From Mesorhabditis belari (lineage: Eukaryota; Nematoda; Chromadorea; Rhabditida; Rhabditidae), in the NCBI GenBank assembly GCA_958450365.1, contig CAUEEP010000901.1, forward strand, positions 124,001 through 188,000: DNA of 64,000 bases. Direction: 5' to 3'. Position 1 is the stretch's first letter, and each line of letters starts with the position of its first letter. Both the position numbers and the translations under genes were made by a program. The notes below the pieces were generated by a model. That model worked only from the letters and a program-made list of their open reading frames with translations, made no database searches and was not told where the DNA came from. Below, in pieces: positions 1 through 10,604 of the stretch.

Positions 1-433
1 GAAGCTCCTTGAGTTTCTTCCTCGTTGTCTCACTTTTGTGAGCCGAGAACGTATCCCACACCAGCAGCCGCTTTCCGAAAAGCGGAGCTCTGAGAGCCTT
101 CTGAAGATAAACACAAATGGAGGCATCGTTGTTCTGAAGTTCTTTTTTGAATTCTTTTACTTTGACACTTCATCTGATATGAATAAGTAGTTGTTTTGTG
201 CTTTAAAAAAAACAACTTTTGACTGTATAAATGCCTGCTGAGTCACCGATGTTTACCCAAATTCTCATTCGATCAAAAGTCCATCAACACCTCTATTTTT
301 GCAATTCAATTCAAAAGAAGATCAACAAATATTTCGACAAAATTCACAGGATGTACCAACAAGTTTTCGTCAACTATTTTCATAATCGGAAAAGTGCTAT
401 AAATAGGAGTGAATGATCGATTTTGACAACAAA

Positions 434-1743
434 ATGAAGGGAATCATCGTTATTTTACTCGTATTCGCTATCTGTTTTGCACAAGAACAGAAGAAAAGTT
501 CGTTTTACTGGCAATTTCGATATTTTCTAAGAAGTTTACCTTTTTCTTACCGTAATCTTGTTGAATTTCGCATTGATTCCAATATGGTACCGATTTGGCT
601 CCAATATGGTAAAGATTTGGTTCTAAAGTGGCATATATTTGGTCCCAATAGGGCATAGATTTGGTGGAACGTGGCATAGATTTGGCTCCAATATGGTAAA
701 GATTTGCTCAAGGATCGATTGTCGATGATCGATACTCCAATAGGGTATCGATTTGGCTCCAATATGGTACCGATTTGACTCCAATGGGGCATAGATTTGG
801 CTCCAATGTGTTATAGATTTGGTTGTGTACCGAGGCGCGATCATCGACCTACACAAGCGTGGCGTTCTGGCGATGGATTACTTGGGGGGATTGGGGGACT
901 AGTTTACTAGCCCATATTTTCATATTTTGGTTAACAAGGACAAGAGTTGGTTAACAAGAAGGCCTTCAAGGATTCTTGTTTAGCAATTGTTTAGCATCGG
1001 TGTTATTGAATTCACAAAACTGCAATCCTTTACTCGTAATACTTTCTTAGCCTTTTTTAAACTCAATTCCTGCCAAGGTTAAAAGTTGAACAAAATGAAC
1101 TCATCAAAATCTCAGAGTTAGTCAGTTAAAAGCTAATTTTTTAAGCAAATTATAAAAAGCTTTAAAAATCAAAAGATGTTTGACATTTGCCCTGACGTTT
1201 GACAATCGTTGTGTTCATTTTTTCAGAATGTGGAAGAAATGAGCAATGGGTTGGCCCGTGTGCGTCGCGTTGTGAGGGAACTTGTGAACAACCTGTCCCA
1301 GAAGTATGTTCATCATAATAAAGTAAGGAATGGGAAAGAAAGATTTCCGAAGAGAGGATTGAACTCTTTGCCCTTTGCTTTCCGAGCAATTGCTCTAACC
1401 ACTGAGATATCCAACATCTTCTTGCCAGAGAAGAAAGAGGAAATAAAAGGGGGGAGAGAAAGGGGAAGAGAAAGGGGAAGAGAAAGGAACAAAGTTTGTT
1501 AGAAACTTTTTAAGCAATAGAGATAATTCAGGACAAAATGAGGCTTTGAAGCCAAGCTTTGAAGACTTTCTTGAGCACTTGTTAAATCTAATTGTAGCAA
1601 TTCCCTCGTTCAATTCAAGTTCAAATGCAAAAAGATCTTTTCAGGTGTGCACAGATGAGTGCTATCAGGGCTGTAAATGTAAACCAGGTTTCGTTCGTCA
1701 CAACAGGAAGTGTATCAACCTCAAAAATTGCCCGAAAGTCTGA
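434..1743 (+). CDS. Secreted TIL-domain (trypsin-inhibitor-like) protein, 3 exons
   Basis: Exons 434-497, 1227-1303 and 1645-1743 join in phase to give about 79 residues. Residues 1-17 form a signal peptide (MKGIIVILLVFAICFAQ). The mature part is one cysteine-rich domain with ten cysteines spaced C-x9-C-x3-C-x3-C-x7-C-x3-C-x3-C-x-C-x10-C-x5-C, which is the TIL pattern. TIL domains inhibit serine proteases through an exposed loop between cysteines 5 and 6; whether this one inhibits anything is inferred from the family. Acceptors are TTTCAG and TTTTCAG. Intron 1 holds a minisatellite and intron 2 a tRNA-like relic. An AATAAA-type signal lies near 1780. The start was chosen because the in-frame ATG directly opens the signal peptide. 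Confidence 0.85.
575..835. repeat. Minisatellite in intron 1 of the TIL gene
   Basis: Degenerate tandem copies of a roughly 18-20 base unit, approximately ATAGATTTGGCTCCAATATG, are interrupted near 710-740 by an unrelated GATCGAT-rich stretch. It is purely intronic. Confidence 0.75.
1340..1420 (-). pseudogene. tRNA-like relic
   Basis: Read on the minus strand, the stretch has an A-box-like D arm (ATCTCAGTGGTTAGAGCA), a seven-base anticodon-type loop and a B-box-like T arm (GAGTTCAATCCTC). Acceptor pairing AAGAT/ATCTT is partial. Stem mismatches and C instead of T at the usual U33 position argue for a dead tRNA or a tRNA-derived SINE head rather than a working tRNA. It sits in intron 2 of the TIL gene. 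Confidence 0.4.
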
Positions 1744-2384
1744 TTTGTTGACAAAAATTTTCGATTTCATACGCAATTTTAAAATAAATTTTATTTTTTT
1801 TGATTACTTTTGAAAAGTCATGAGAAAAGGAGTAGTGGAAAACAAGTTTCAATCTTTTTTTCTATTCAAAATTTTGTAGATTAATCCCTGGTATGAATGT
1901 TGACACATACAGGGTGACCAAGAATTACCGCAACAACGTCGTATTATGTTATGAGCCCCATTTCACTTTTTGCTTACCTCTTTTTATGTTTTTTGTGTAT
2001 TTTTCTTATTTTATGGTATGATTACCTAACTTTCAATACATTAGTATGGTTGTTTTCAGGAATGGTGAAAGCGTCTCCACATAGACAATCGATCCTTGAG
2101 CTCAAGCCTTATTTCCCATCTTTCTACTTCTACACTACACTTATTTCTGTATCATTGAATAGAAAGGATTAAGAAGTCTTTTCTGAGCTTTTGAACACTT
2201 TTGTAGAGATGTTTTGTCTTTTGTCAACCTTATCAGCTATCCGTATTCTTTCAGGATCAGTCGCTTCACTCAAAGTTCATAAAAACTCACGAGTAGTTGG
2301 AGCAAAAGCATTACTAATTGAATTGCAGTTTCGAGGTGACACAGAATCTTCAGCACTCTTCTTCTAGATGTAATAAAAACAGGC

Positions 2385-2490
2385 TTTAACTCTGAGAACT
2401 TTACTATGAGGAAAGGAAAATTTTTCGTTTATAAGGATCAGTTTTTATGGGGAATTTGTGTCAAATTTTGACTTGCTATTACTGAATACA
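2385..2490 (+). promoter_or_regulatory. Conserved upstream block of the small-gene family
   Basis: The 100-odd bases before the start codon at 2491 align with those before the paralogue start at 4567 (about 4430-4566). Shared blocks include ATGTAATAAAAA, GGAAAGGAAAA, TTATAAGG and TTGCTATTAC, followed by GAATACAATGGCC. The reading frames diverge faster than these blocks, so they are candidate promoter or 5' UTR elements. Function is inferred only from this conservation. Confidence 0.45.
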
Positions 2491-3446
2491 ATGGCCATTC
2501 AAAACGAAACTATTCAATTGAAGGTGCTTCATCAGAAAGAGAAGTAAACTTTTACATAATGAATTTCGATTTTTAATCAAAACGATGCGATTTAGCTTGA
2601 AAAAAAGTGAAAATTTCTGTAAAAATCGATCTGAAGAGCTAGATTTGTTCTTCTGAACTAATATTAGGTTGCTGCATAAGTCTTTTCGTTCCTTTTCGTC
2701 TGCCGTTTCAAGCCAACAAATGCACCAATTAAACTACGGTTGATTTCATTAGAAAAAGCAATTATTTTTCTGCAAAATAACATTAAAACGGGTTTAAAAA
2801 TATTTGATGCCTGGATTTTCTTGAGAGTATGAAGTCGGGTAGTCAAAAAGGGCTAACTCGATGATGCGGTTTAGACACCTTAGCTGAAGAAAACCTATCT
2901 TCGTGTCAATAGATAAAAGATAGAGAAAAAAAACGTTTGATATTTCGCCAAAATTTCAGAGAAATTCATTCAGCCAATTTTTCCGTAGAGTTTTTTTATA
3001 GATTTTTACGAAAAAGGCGTTTTTCACTCTCGAATTTGCTTCAAAGTGAACCGAAATTCATTTAAAAAGATGCAAATTGAACAAAAAAACACTTTTTTTA
3101 TAGAGCAAACTATAGATTAATTGGTGAATTTGTTACTTTTTAACAGAAGTACGAAAAAAACGAAAAGACTTATCCATCAACCTAATAGGTTCAAAGAAAG
3201 TGTCAATTAACAAAAGCTACCATAATCTTGTCTCATTTTTCTCTAATTAATTTATTTTTTTGGTATACGTCTTGTAGAATCGGACCAAAAGTAGCTAAAA
3301 TTGATAGAAACGAGATAAATTTGAGTCCGGCTCCTCCTCCTCCCCCTCCACCGCCACCGCCACCGCCACCAGAAAGCGACAATTCAGAGGATGAAAGAGC
3401 AAGAGGGCCAATCACTCTTCCACCATTTGCTAGAAATTTAAACTGA
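2491..3446 (+). CDS. Small proline-rich acidic protein, copy A-left (2 exons)
   Basis: Exon 1 (2491-2543) and exon 2 (3278-3446) join in phase 2 to give about 73 residues. The protein starts MAIQNETIQLK, continues through a run of about 13 prolines, and ends with the acidic and hydrophobic tail SEDERARGPITLPPFARNLN. There is no signal peptide or TM segment. I do not recognise the family. A shorter paralogue follows at 4567 with the same start (MAIQ), the same intron phase and the same tail motif. Inverted copies lie at 7215-7502 and 8624-9243. The 3' region has CAATAAATC at about 3533. The intron contains a TA-flanked MITE that is absent from the opposite-arm copy. Confidence 0.65.
2664..3185. 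mobile_element. Tc1/mariner-type MITE with TA target duplication
   Basis: Terminal inverted repeats TTAGGTTGCTGCATAAGTC and GACTTATCCATCAACCTAA bound 522 bases, with TA on both sides. No transposase is present. The opposite palindrome arm keeps the empty site GAACCTATTAGTTC near 9070, so the insertion followed the inverted duplication. Related ends occur at 38488-39037 and, partially, at about 34945. Confidence 0.85.
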
Positions 3447-4566
3447 TTTCAAACCAAAAGAAATCTCATTTCAATCAATTGATTCTTAATTCTCTTTTCT
3501 TTGTTGCACGGATGAATGTTTTAGCGTTTGGGCAATAAATCTTTGTTGTTTCTCACTTTAAGCACACTCAATCAATCACAACAAAAACTCTAGTAAACAC
3601 TGAATCTCATAACAGTTGTATTTCATTCCGAAATTTATGATATGGCAATAATGACGGTAATGAAAGTAATGAAATATGACATAAAGTCGCATAGAATCGT
3701 GTGAATCTATGAATCAATGGAAACATAAAACATTTGGTACTTTCCTGTTACTTCTCTATCTTTAAAACTAATTTTTTAAAACATAGGATGACGGCCAGTT
3801 ATGGTCATTCACTTCTGAGGATCTAGCTCACCGAGAAAAACTTAAATTAGGTTTTTTTCCCAGGTGTACCGCGACCCTCAACTTTATAACCTCATATAAA
3901 GATTCTAGAAGCACCAATCAGTTAAAAAATGAGCTTGGCTACAGGAGACATACTCTAAAATCATCTTCAAAAAGAATTCATTGAGTTCTCGCTGAGCTAG
4001 ACCCTCAGAAGTGAGTCGCTTTAATTCGCGGTTACCCTGTACACTTTTAAGGGTCTTCTAATAAACACTGAATCTCATAAAACATTGTGATTGATCCCGA
4101 AGTACTATTACTTACTAATTTTAGTATGTAATAGTACTTCGATGTGATGGTGGGTTATTTCTAGGGCCGTTTTTCCAGGTAAAGCCGGATCAATGCCAAG
4201 GTTTTAGGTCAAAAAGTTCTTTTTTTGGTTCCTATCAATCTCGAGAAGAATTGTCTCACCAGTTCTCTCGTAAAAAAGGGGGAAAAATTGGTCTTATCAG
4301 TTTATATCTTTCCTTTCTAAATCATGAGTCACATGGCTCAAAGTTCACAAAAAAATACATAAATTAATTGGTTGAGGCAAAAGAATTAGTAATAAGATTA
4401 CAAAAGCCTCAGTTTTCGCATACTGGATGTAATAAAAATAGCCTTGAATGATGAAGATCTATGACTATAACTATGTGGAAAGGAAAAATAGATGTGTCCC
4501 TTATAAGGCTTGACTTTTCATGAGAATTTTGTGTCAACTCTCGATTTGCTATTACCACTGAATACA

Positions 4567-4846
4567 ATGGCCATTCAACATGACGATGGCTCGAAGATTT
4601 TCTTCCAAAAAGAAAGGTAAGTTTTGAATTGATCTACTAGAGTACTGTAAGTGCTCAAAGTTAAAGTATATGATTGATATTATAGTAAGCATCTAGTGCT
4701 GTTCCAACTGTGCCTAGGGTCAGACCAGGCCACTTTTTAAAAGTTTTAAATTTTATGATTCCAGTGATTCTTGCCAGTCAAACGGCGATGATTCGGAAGA
4801 TGAAAGAGCCCAGGAACCAATCAGTCTGCCACCTTGGGCCCAGTGA
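4567..4846 (+). CDS. Small acidic protein, copy B-left (2 exons)
   Basis: Exon 1 (4567-4616) and exon 2 (4765-4846) join in phase 2 to give about 43 residues: MAIQHDDGSKIFF..., then a serine/aspartate-rich stretch, then DSEDERAQEPISLPPWAQ. It is clearly paralogous to the gene at 2491 (same first four residues, same intron phase, same C-terminal SEDERA-x2-PI-x-LPP motif) but lacks the polyproline run. The upstream block matches that of the paralogue. An AATAAATC signal is near 4967. Function is unknown. Confidence 0.6.
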
Positions 4847-5355
4847 GGGGAAATCGATCAAAATGTCATCTCCAAACAAATCTCTCCTCAAATCTCATCT
4901 GATCCTCAGTTTTCTCATTTGATTCTCATCCGATTCTCAGGGTAAATGTTAATGTCTCTTCTTGGCAATAAATCTTTTTCATCAGCAAGATCATGCTAAA
5001 AAACGCAAAAATCGTCAAAATGATTCGAAGCAACAATTACAGTACACCTTTTCACTTTACTATGCACATTTTACCAAACACTTTAGTAACTCAAGTCCTG
5101 AGAAAGCTATGTAAATGTAAATTTATTCATCTCGAATTGAGCGCATTTTGTATTGAAATGAGAAAAGTGTTTGGTGCTTGGAGGACTTTCGTTCGGAGAT
5201 CCTTGTTCGACGATTTAATCTCACATTGACTGTAGATCTCTTGCTGTCTCCCAAAATAAAAACTCGGAACACTGTGATTGAGAGTCAAAGGATCGAGAAT
5301 AATTTGGAATCAAGAATTTGCGTGCCTTAAGATAAGGAGCAGCAAAATATAGGGT

Positions 5356-6607
5356 AACACAGAATTATGGAAGCACCTGAATGCTTCATATACAGATACT
5401 ATATAAATCGCCACCGTTTCAATGAAAGTGAAGTGGTGGCCGGTCCCCTAAAACACTCAAGTTTTCCGTTGTCAGCAGGGCACTGATTTGCTACTCTTCA
5501 TGATTCAGAAATTTCGATTCCTTTTGAGTTTGTCAATGATCATTGATGACAAAATTGGCCATAACGAAATACGAAATATCCCAGCCATGTTTGCACATTG
5601 GGTCGATTTCTTGCAAATCGAGAATACATAAAAAACATACAAAAACATCGTGTTTTTAACATATAAGTCATTATTTTACCAGGAAAACAATAGTATGTGA
5701 GCATTTTTGTTACTGTTTCTGTTGTTACGGGTTTTGCGACATCTCCACTTGAAAGCTCGACTCTAGAGGCCGACGCTAGAATGAGCTGATGGCGCAGCCG
5801 GTTAGAGGCCCGGATGCAAGGTGAGCTATGCTCTTTTTGCTTTTTTTCGAGTCTTCATCTGGCAATTCTTTTTTATTTTTTTACTTTTAACGAAACTAAA
5901 AGTTTGGACTGATTTTAAGTAAGTAATAGGTTGTCGTCATCGATCCTCCCCGTCGCAGAGTTGCACCAAAGCTGTTACATGTCAATTTTCAGGCCAGTCC
6001 AGATTAGGCCAGAGCCCGGATGCTCTCTAGCCGGAAAATTCTCGCCGAACTCGCTGACAAAGTATTCCCGCGTATTTATAATACAGACCGTAAATACTCT
6101 AATAGAATCCCCTAAAGGAGCGTCGCGTAGTTTAAGTTTACACTCAAAGAACCGCTCATATCTCGACACCAGTACATTTGTTTCTGTGCGCTTGGGCATC
6201 AAATCAAAGTGGAGAGGATGGGTGATTTTATGAGATAAAACACATATTTTTAGCATTAACCAGCGCATAGAAAAAGATGATTGAAAAGTGGCAAAAAAAA
6301 AGCTCATTTTTCATCATTTTTCAATCATTTTGTTAGAACATTTTCATTTTTGGTTAATGCTAAAAATATGTGTTACCGTATTTTCTGTAATAGTACTGCA
6401 GTCTATAATAGTAGTGCAGTCTGTAAAAGTAGTGCAGGCAGGAGGGGGTTGAAAAAATAGTAGTGCGCACTACTATTATAGAAAATACGGTATATCTTAA
6501 AAAAATCATCCATCCTCTCCACTTTGATTTGATACTCAAGCGCACAGAAACAAATGTACTGGTGATATGGGCAAGTGATGTACACTGTGTTTACAGGTTG
6601 GACTGGA
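5356..6607. other. Spacer of the giant palindrome, with a nested inverted repeat
   Basis: This non-duplicated centre has no convincing gene. Around 6165-6265 and 6495-6575 is a second, smaller inverted repeat (blocks TTTGTTTCTGTGCGCTTG and CCACTTTGATTTGAT), with the ACCGTATTTTC MITE between its arms. A tRNA-like D-arm string (TGGCGCAGCCGGTTAGAGG) occurs near 5792. A piece of the CTCTAATAGAA repeat family lies near 6095. Confidence 0.55.
6374..6492. mobile_element. Short ACCGTATTTTC-family palindromic MITE
   Basis: Begins TACCGTATTTTCTGTAATAG and ends CTATTATAGAAAATACGGTA. It is a short internal-deletion form of the family also seen at 19357-20064, 32408, 42087, 42469, 45826, about 46300-46734 and 49186. 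It lies almost at the symmetry centre of the 2.1-9.6 kb palindrome. Confidence 0.75.
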
Positions 6608-7214
6608 TAATATTTTGCTACTACTCGAGCTCTTTATCTTAAGGCACACAAATCTTTGATTCCAAATTATAGCAGTTAAAAATCTTTATAAATAGCATTT
6701 CTTAAAAATCAAACTGAGCTCAGGGATGAGCTCGATCATCTACTTGACTCTCAATCACAGTGTTCCGAGTTTTTATTTTGGGAGACGACAGTCAGTCAAT
6801 GTGTCAGTCATCCAGGTCAGTCATCTACAGTCAAAGTGAGATTAAATCGTCGAACAAGGATCTCCGAACGAAAGTCTTTCAAGCACCAAACACTTTTCTT
6901 ACTTCAATACAAAATGTGCTCAATTCGAAATGAATAAATTTACCCTTGCATAGCTCTCTCAGGACTTGAACTACTAAAATCTTTGGTAAAATATGCATAG
7001 TAAAGTGAAAAGGTGTACTGTAATTGTTGCTTCGAATCATTTTGATGATTTTTGCTTTTTTTAGCATGAACTTCCTGACGAAAAAAGATTTATTGCCAAG
7101 AAGAGAGACTAACATTTACCCTGAGAATCGGATGAGAATCAAATGAGAAAACTGAAGATCAGATGAGATTTGAGGAGAGATTTGTTTGGAGATGACATTT
7201 TGATCGATTTCCCC

Positions 7215-7502
7215 TCACTGGGCCCAAGGTGGCAGAATGATTGGTTCCTGGGCTCTTTCATCTTCCGAATCATCGCCGTTTGACTGGCAAGAATCACTGG
7301 AATCATAAAATTTCAAACTTTTCCAAAGTGGCCTGGTCTGGCTTAAAGGCCCTAGGTACAGTTGGAACAGCACTAGATGCTTACTATAATATCAATCATA
7401 TACTTTAACTTTGAGCACTTACAGTACTCTAGTAGATCGATTCAAAACTTACCTTTCTTTTCGGAAGAAAATCTTCGAGTCAGCGTCATGTTGAATGACC
7501 AT
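7215..7502 (-). CDS. Small acidic protein, copy B-right (2 exons)
   Basis: Minus-strand exons 7453-7502 and 7215-7296 mirror copy B-left, with the same lengths and intron phase, and stay open. The second residue is Val (start MVIQHDADSK) and the tail reads PIILPPWAQ instead of PISLPPWAQ. Retention of frame in both arms suggests either selection or a recent duplication. Confidence 0.55.
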
Positions 7503-8623
7503 TGTGTTCAGTGGTAATAGCAACTCGAGAGTTAACACAAAATTCTCACGAACAGGCAAGCCTTATAAGGGACGCATTTATTTTTCCTTTCCACATAGTA
7601 AAAGCCATAAATCTTCATCATTCAACGCTATTTTTATTACATCCAGTATGCGAAAACTGAGGCTTTTGTAATCTTATTACTAATTCTTTTTGCCTCAACC
7701 AATTAATTTATGCATTTTTTTGTGAACTTTGAGCCATGTGACTCATCATTTAGAAAGGAAAGATATAAACTGATAAGACCAATTTTTCCCCCTTTTTTAC
7801 GAGAGATCTGGTGAGACAATTCTTCTCGAGATTGATAGGAACCAAAAAAAGAACTTTTTGACCTAAAACCTTGGCATTGATCCGGCTTTACCTGGAAAAA
7901 CGGCCCTAGAAATAACCCCACCATCACATCGAAGTACTATTACATACTAAAATTAGTAAGTAATAGTACTTCGGGATCAATCACAATGTTTTATGAGATT
8001 CAGTGTTTATTAGAAGACCCTTAAAAGTGTACAGGGTAACCGCGAATTAAAGCGACTCACTTCTGAGGGTCTAGCTCAGCGAGAACTCAATGAATTCTTT
8101 TGAGGATGATTTTAGAGTATGTCTCCTGTAGCCAAGCTCATTTTTTAACTGATTGGTGCTTCTAGAATCTTTATATGACCTTAAAAAGTTGAGGGTCGCG
8201 GTACATCTAGGAAAAAACCCAATTTAAGGTTTTTCTCGCTGAGCTAGACCCTCAGAAGTGAATGACCATAACTGGCCGTCATCCTATGTTTCAAAAAATT
8301 GGTTTTAAAGATAGAGAAGCAATAGGAAAGTACTAAATGTTTTATGTTTCCATTGATTCATAGATTCACACGATTCTATGCGACTTTATCTCATATTTCA
8401 TTACTTTCATTACCGTCATTACTGCCATATCATAAATTTCGGAATGAAATACAACTGTTATGAGATTCAGTGTTTACTAGAGTTTTTGTTGTGATTGATT
8501 GAGTGTGCTTAAAGTGAGAAACATCAAAGATTTATTGCCCAAACGCTAAAACATTCATCCGTGCAACAAAGAAAAGAGAATTAAGAATCAATTGATTGAA
8601 ATGAGATTTCTTTTGGTTTGAAA

Positions 8624-9243
8624 TCAGTTTAAATTTCTAGCAAATGGTGGAAGAGTGATTGGCCCTCTTGCTCTTTCATCTTCTGAATTGTCGCTTTCTG
8701 GTGGCGGTGGCGGTGGAGGTGGAGGAGCAGGAGGAGGAGTCGGAGTCGGACTCAAATTTGTGACATTTTAGCTTTTAATAACTACAATATAGTACTATTG
8801 TCTTAGAATGAATAAAGGTGATTGAAATTTAGAACGCTTTACAGGAGTTATTGAAAAACACAATCAAATCAAACTATTCTTGTGCTCTTTTCAACTATGA
8901 GATTGCTAAAATTTGTGAATTTAAAAAACTACCATAAAGCTGACTCGTTTCTATCAAATTTAGCTTACTTTTGGTCCGATTCTACAAGAAGTATACCAAA
9001 AAAATAGATAGATTAGAGAAAAATGAGACAAGCTTATGGTAGTTTTTGTTAATTGACACTTTCTTTGAACCTATTAGTTCAGAAGAGCAAATCCAGCTCT
9101 TCAGATCGATTTTTACAGAAATTTTCACTTTTTTCAAGCTAAATCTTTTCGTTTTGTTTAAAATTCGAAATTCATGATGTGAAAGTTTACTTCTCTTTCT
9201 GATGAAGCACCTTCAATTGAATAGTTTCGTTTTGAATGGCCAT
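8624..9243 (-). pseudogene. Small proline-rich protein, copy A-right, probably disrupted
   Basis: Exon 1 (9191-9243) is the same as in copy A-left. Exon 2 starts at 8982 with the expected IGPK residues, but a one-base gain turns the following codons into AGC TAA, and an insertion of about 180 bases (about 8760-8940) separates this from the conserved polyproline and SEDERARGPITLPPF tail, which is still intact at 8624-8757. The extra base also creates an AAA|GTAAGC donor, so a new intron is possible, but I found no acceptor that restores the ancestral frame. Confidence 0.55.
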
Positions 9244-9897
9244 TGTATTCAGTAATAGCAAGTCAAGATTTGACACAAAATCCCCATAAAAAGTCATCCT
9301 TATAAACGAAAAATTTTCCTTTCCTCATAGTAAAGTTCTCAGAGTTAAAGCCTGTTTTTATTACATCTAGAAGAAGAGTGCTGAAGATTCTGTGTATGCA
9401 ATTTGCAATTCATTTAGCAATGCTTTTGCTTCAACTACTCGTGAGTTTTTATGAAATTTGAGTGAAGCGACTGATCCTGAAAGAATACGGATAGCTGATA
9501 AGGTTGACAAAATACAAAACATCTCTACAAAAGTGTTCAAAAGCTCAGAAAAGACTTCTTACTCCTTTCTATTCAATGGTACAGAAATAAGTGTAGTATA
9601 GAAATAGAAAGATGGGAAATAAGTGTAGAGGGAAGTGAAGTGATTGTATTTACAGGGGAATATCTTGTGACATGCATGGATTGAATCAAGAATCGATCAC
9701 AGATCTTAAGATCAAAACAAAGATTTCTCTTTCCCTAGACTAGATTTTCAAGTTTTCATTGAGATCTTGAGTCTTAAAAACTCATTTTCTTCAAACTACC
9801 ATTTTATTCCCGTCTAAATAAAAGATAATTTGATGTTTTTTGGGTACATTCTTCTTTGAAAAGCAATTTTGTCGAGATCATGAATTGTAAACCCTAA

Positions 9898-10045
9898 AAT
9901 GTTTACTAGAGTTTTTGTTGTGATTGATTGAATGTGCTTAAAGTGAAAAAGAACAAAGATTTATTGCCAAAACGCTAAAACATTCATCCGTGCAACAAGG
10001 AAAAGAGAATTAAGAATCAATTATTGATTAAAATGAGATTTCTTT
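9898..10045 (-). repeat. Third, partial copy of the small-gene 3' region
   Basis: The stretch GAGTTTTTGTTGTGATTGAT through AATGAGATTTC repeats 8476-8615 (3' UTR with the reverse-complement TTTATTG polyA signal of copy A-right) in the same orientation, just outside the palindrome. No coding part of that gene is attached. Confidence 0.7.
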
Positions 10046-10066
10046 TTGAATTTGTAATCAGCAAAG

Positions 10067-10376
10067 TTGGCCGGCGAAAAATACGCTCGGTCTTTTGATC
10101 TTTTGGCGCAAAATTCGCGTGGCTGCATTTCGTATGCTCGATTTTCGTTTTTGACTTTCGGCGCAATCGTCATGGTCTCTATTTTAGTACCAAGCCTATC
10201 AAACATCTATCAGCAAAGACAAGCTGTGGTGATTTTTGTGTATAATATTGGATTAGAGCATTGGAGATTAAAATTTCACCAAAAGTTTTGTCATCAATCC
10301 GCCGATTTCCAGGCCTACGCTCCGTATGGCGTTCAACAAGCCGCTTAACCCACCTATTCCTCCAATTCGGGATATC
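10067..10376 (+). CDS. Unrecognised fragment with one TM segment, possibly a broken gene
   Basis: An open frame from 10067 begins MAGEKYARSFDLL and contains a hydrophobic stretch (FSFLTFGAIVMVSILVPSL) at about residues 27-45. After a possible intron starting near 10230 comes a tyrosine-rich stretch: AYAPYGVQQAA then a stop in one frame, and TYSSNSGYQYLYYYQGK in the next. The N-terminal TM segment faintly recalls nematode cuticle collagens, but no Gly-X-Y repeat follows. It is probably a decayed gene or chance frame. Confidence 0.22.
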
Positions 10377-10604
10377 AATATCTATATTACTATCAAGGGA
10401 AATGATTATTTGAATAGACTAATAAATAATAAAACACATTTATGAATAAAGAAATAAAGGTACAGAGTCGAATAAATTTCTAATTCTGATGACCTAGTTT
10501 TCGGTTGAAACTTTTCGGGCATTAGAAAAATAGTTTCAAACTCTTGCATTACTTGTGCAATTTGATTGCTATTTTATAGAATAAGCACATAAATTGAATC
10601 GACA

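Larger units (their letters stand above)
2105..5355 (+). repeat. Left arm of a giant inverted duplication
   Basis: From about 2105 to 5355 the sequence reappears as its reverse complement at about 6608-9625. Anchors include the block near 2170-2270 (copied at 9455-9545), the hairpin near 4098-4141 (copied at 7931-7974) and the end near 5330-5355 (copied at 6608-6650). The arm carries two tandem related small genes. It holds one MITE that the other arm lacks. Confidence 0.9.
6608..9625 (-). repeat. Right arm of the giant inverted duplication
   Basis: Reverse-complement counterpart of 2105-5355. It differs by many single-base changes, by absence of the 522-base MITE and by an extra roughly 180-base insertion at about 8760-8940. 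It carries the minus-strand copies of both small genes. Confidence 0.9.

Noticed and set aside
5931..6307. Overlapping 100-110 codon frames on both strands at the palindrome centre
   Set aside because: They fall in a nested inverted repeat and MITE flank, overlap each other on opposite strands, and show no protein-like composition.
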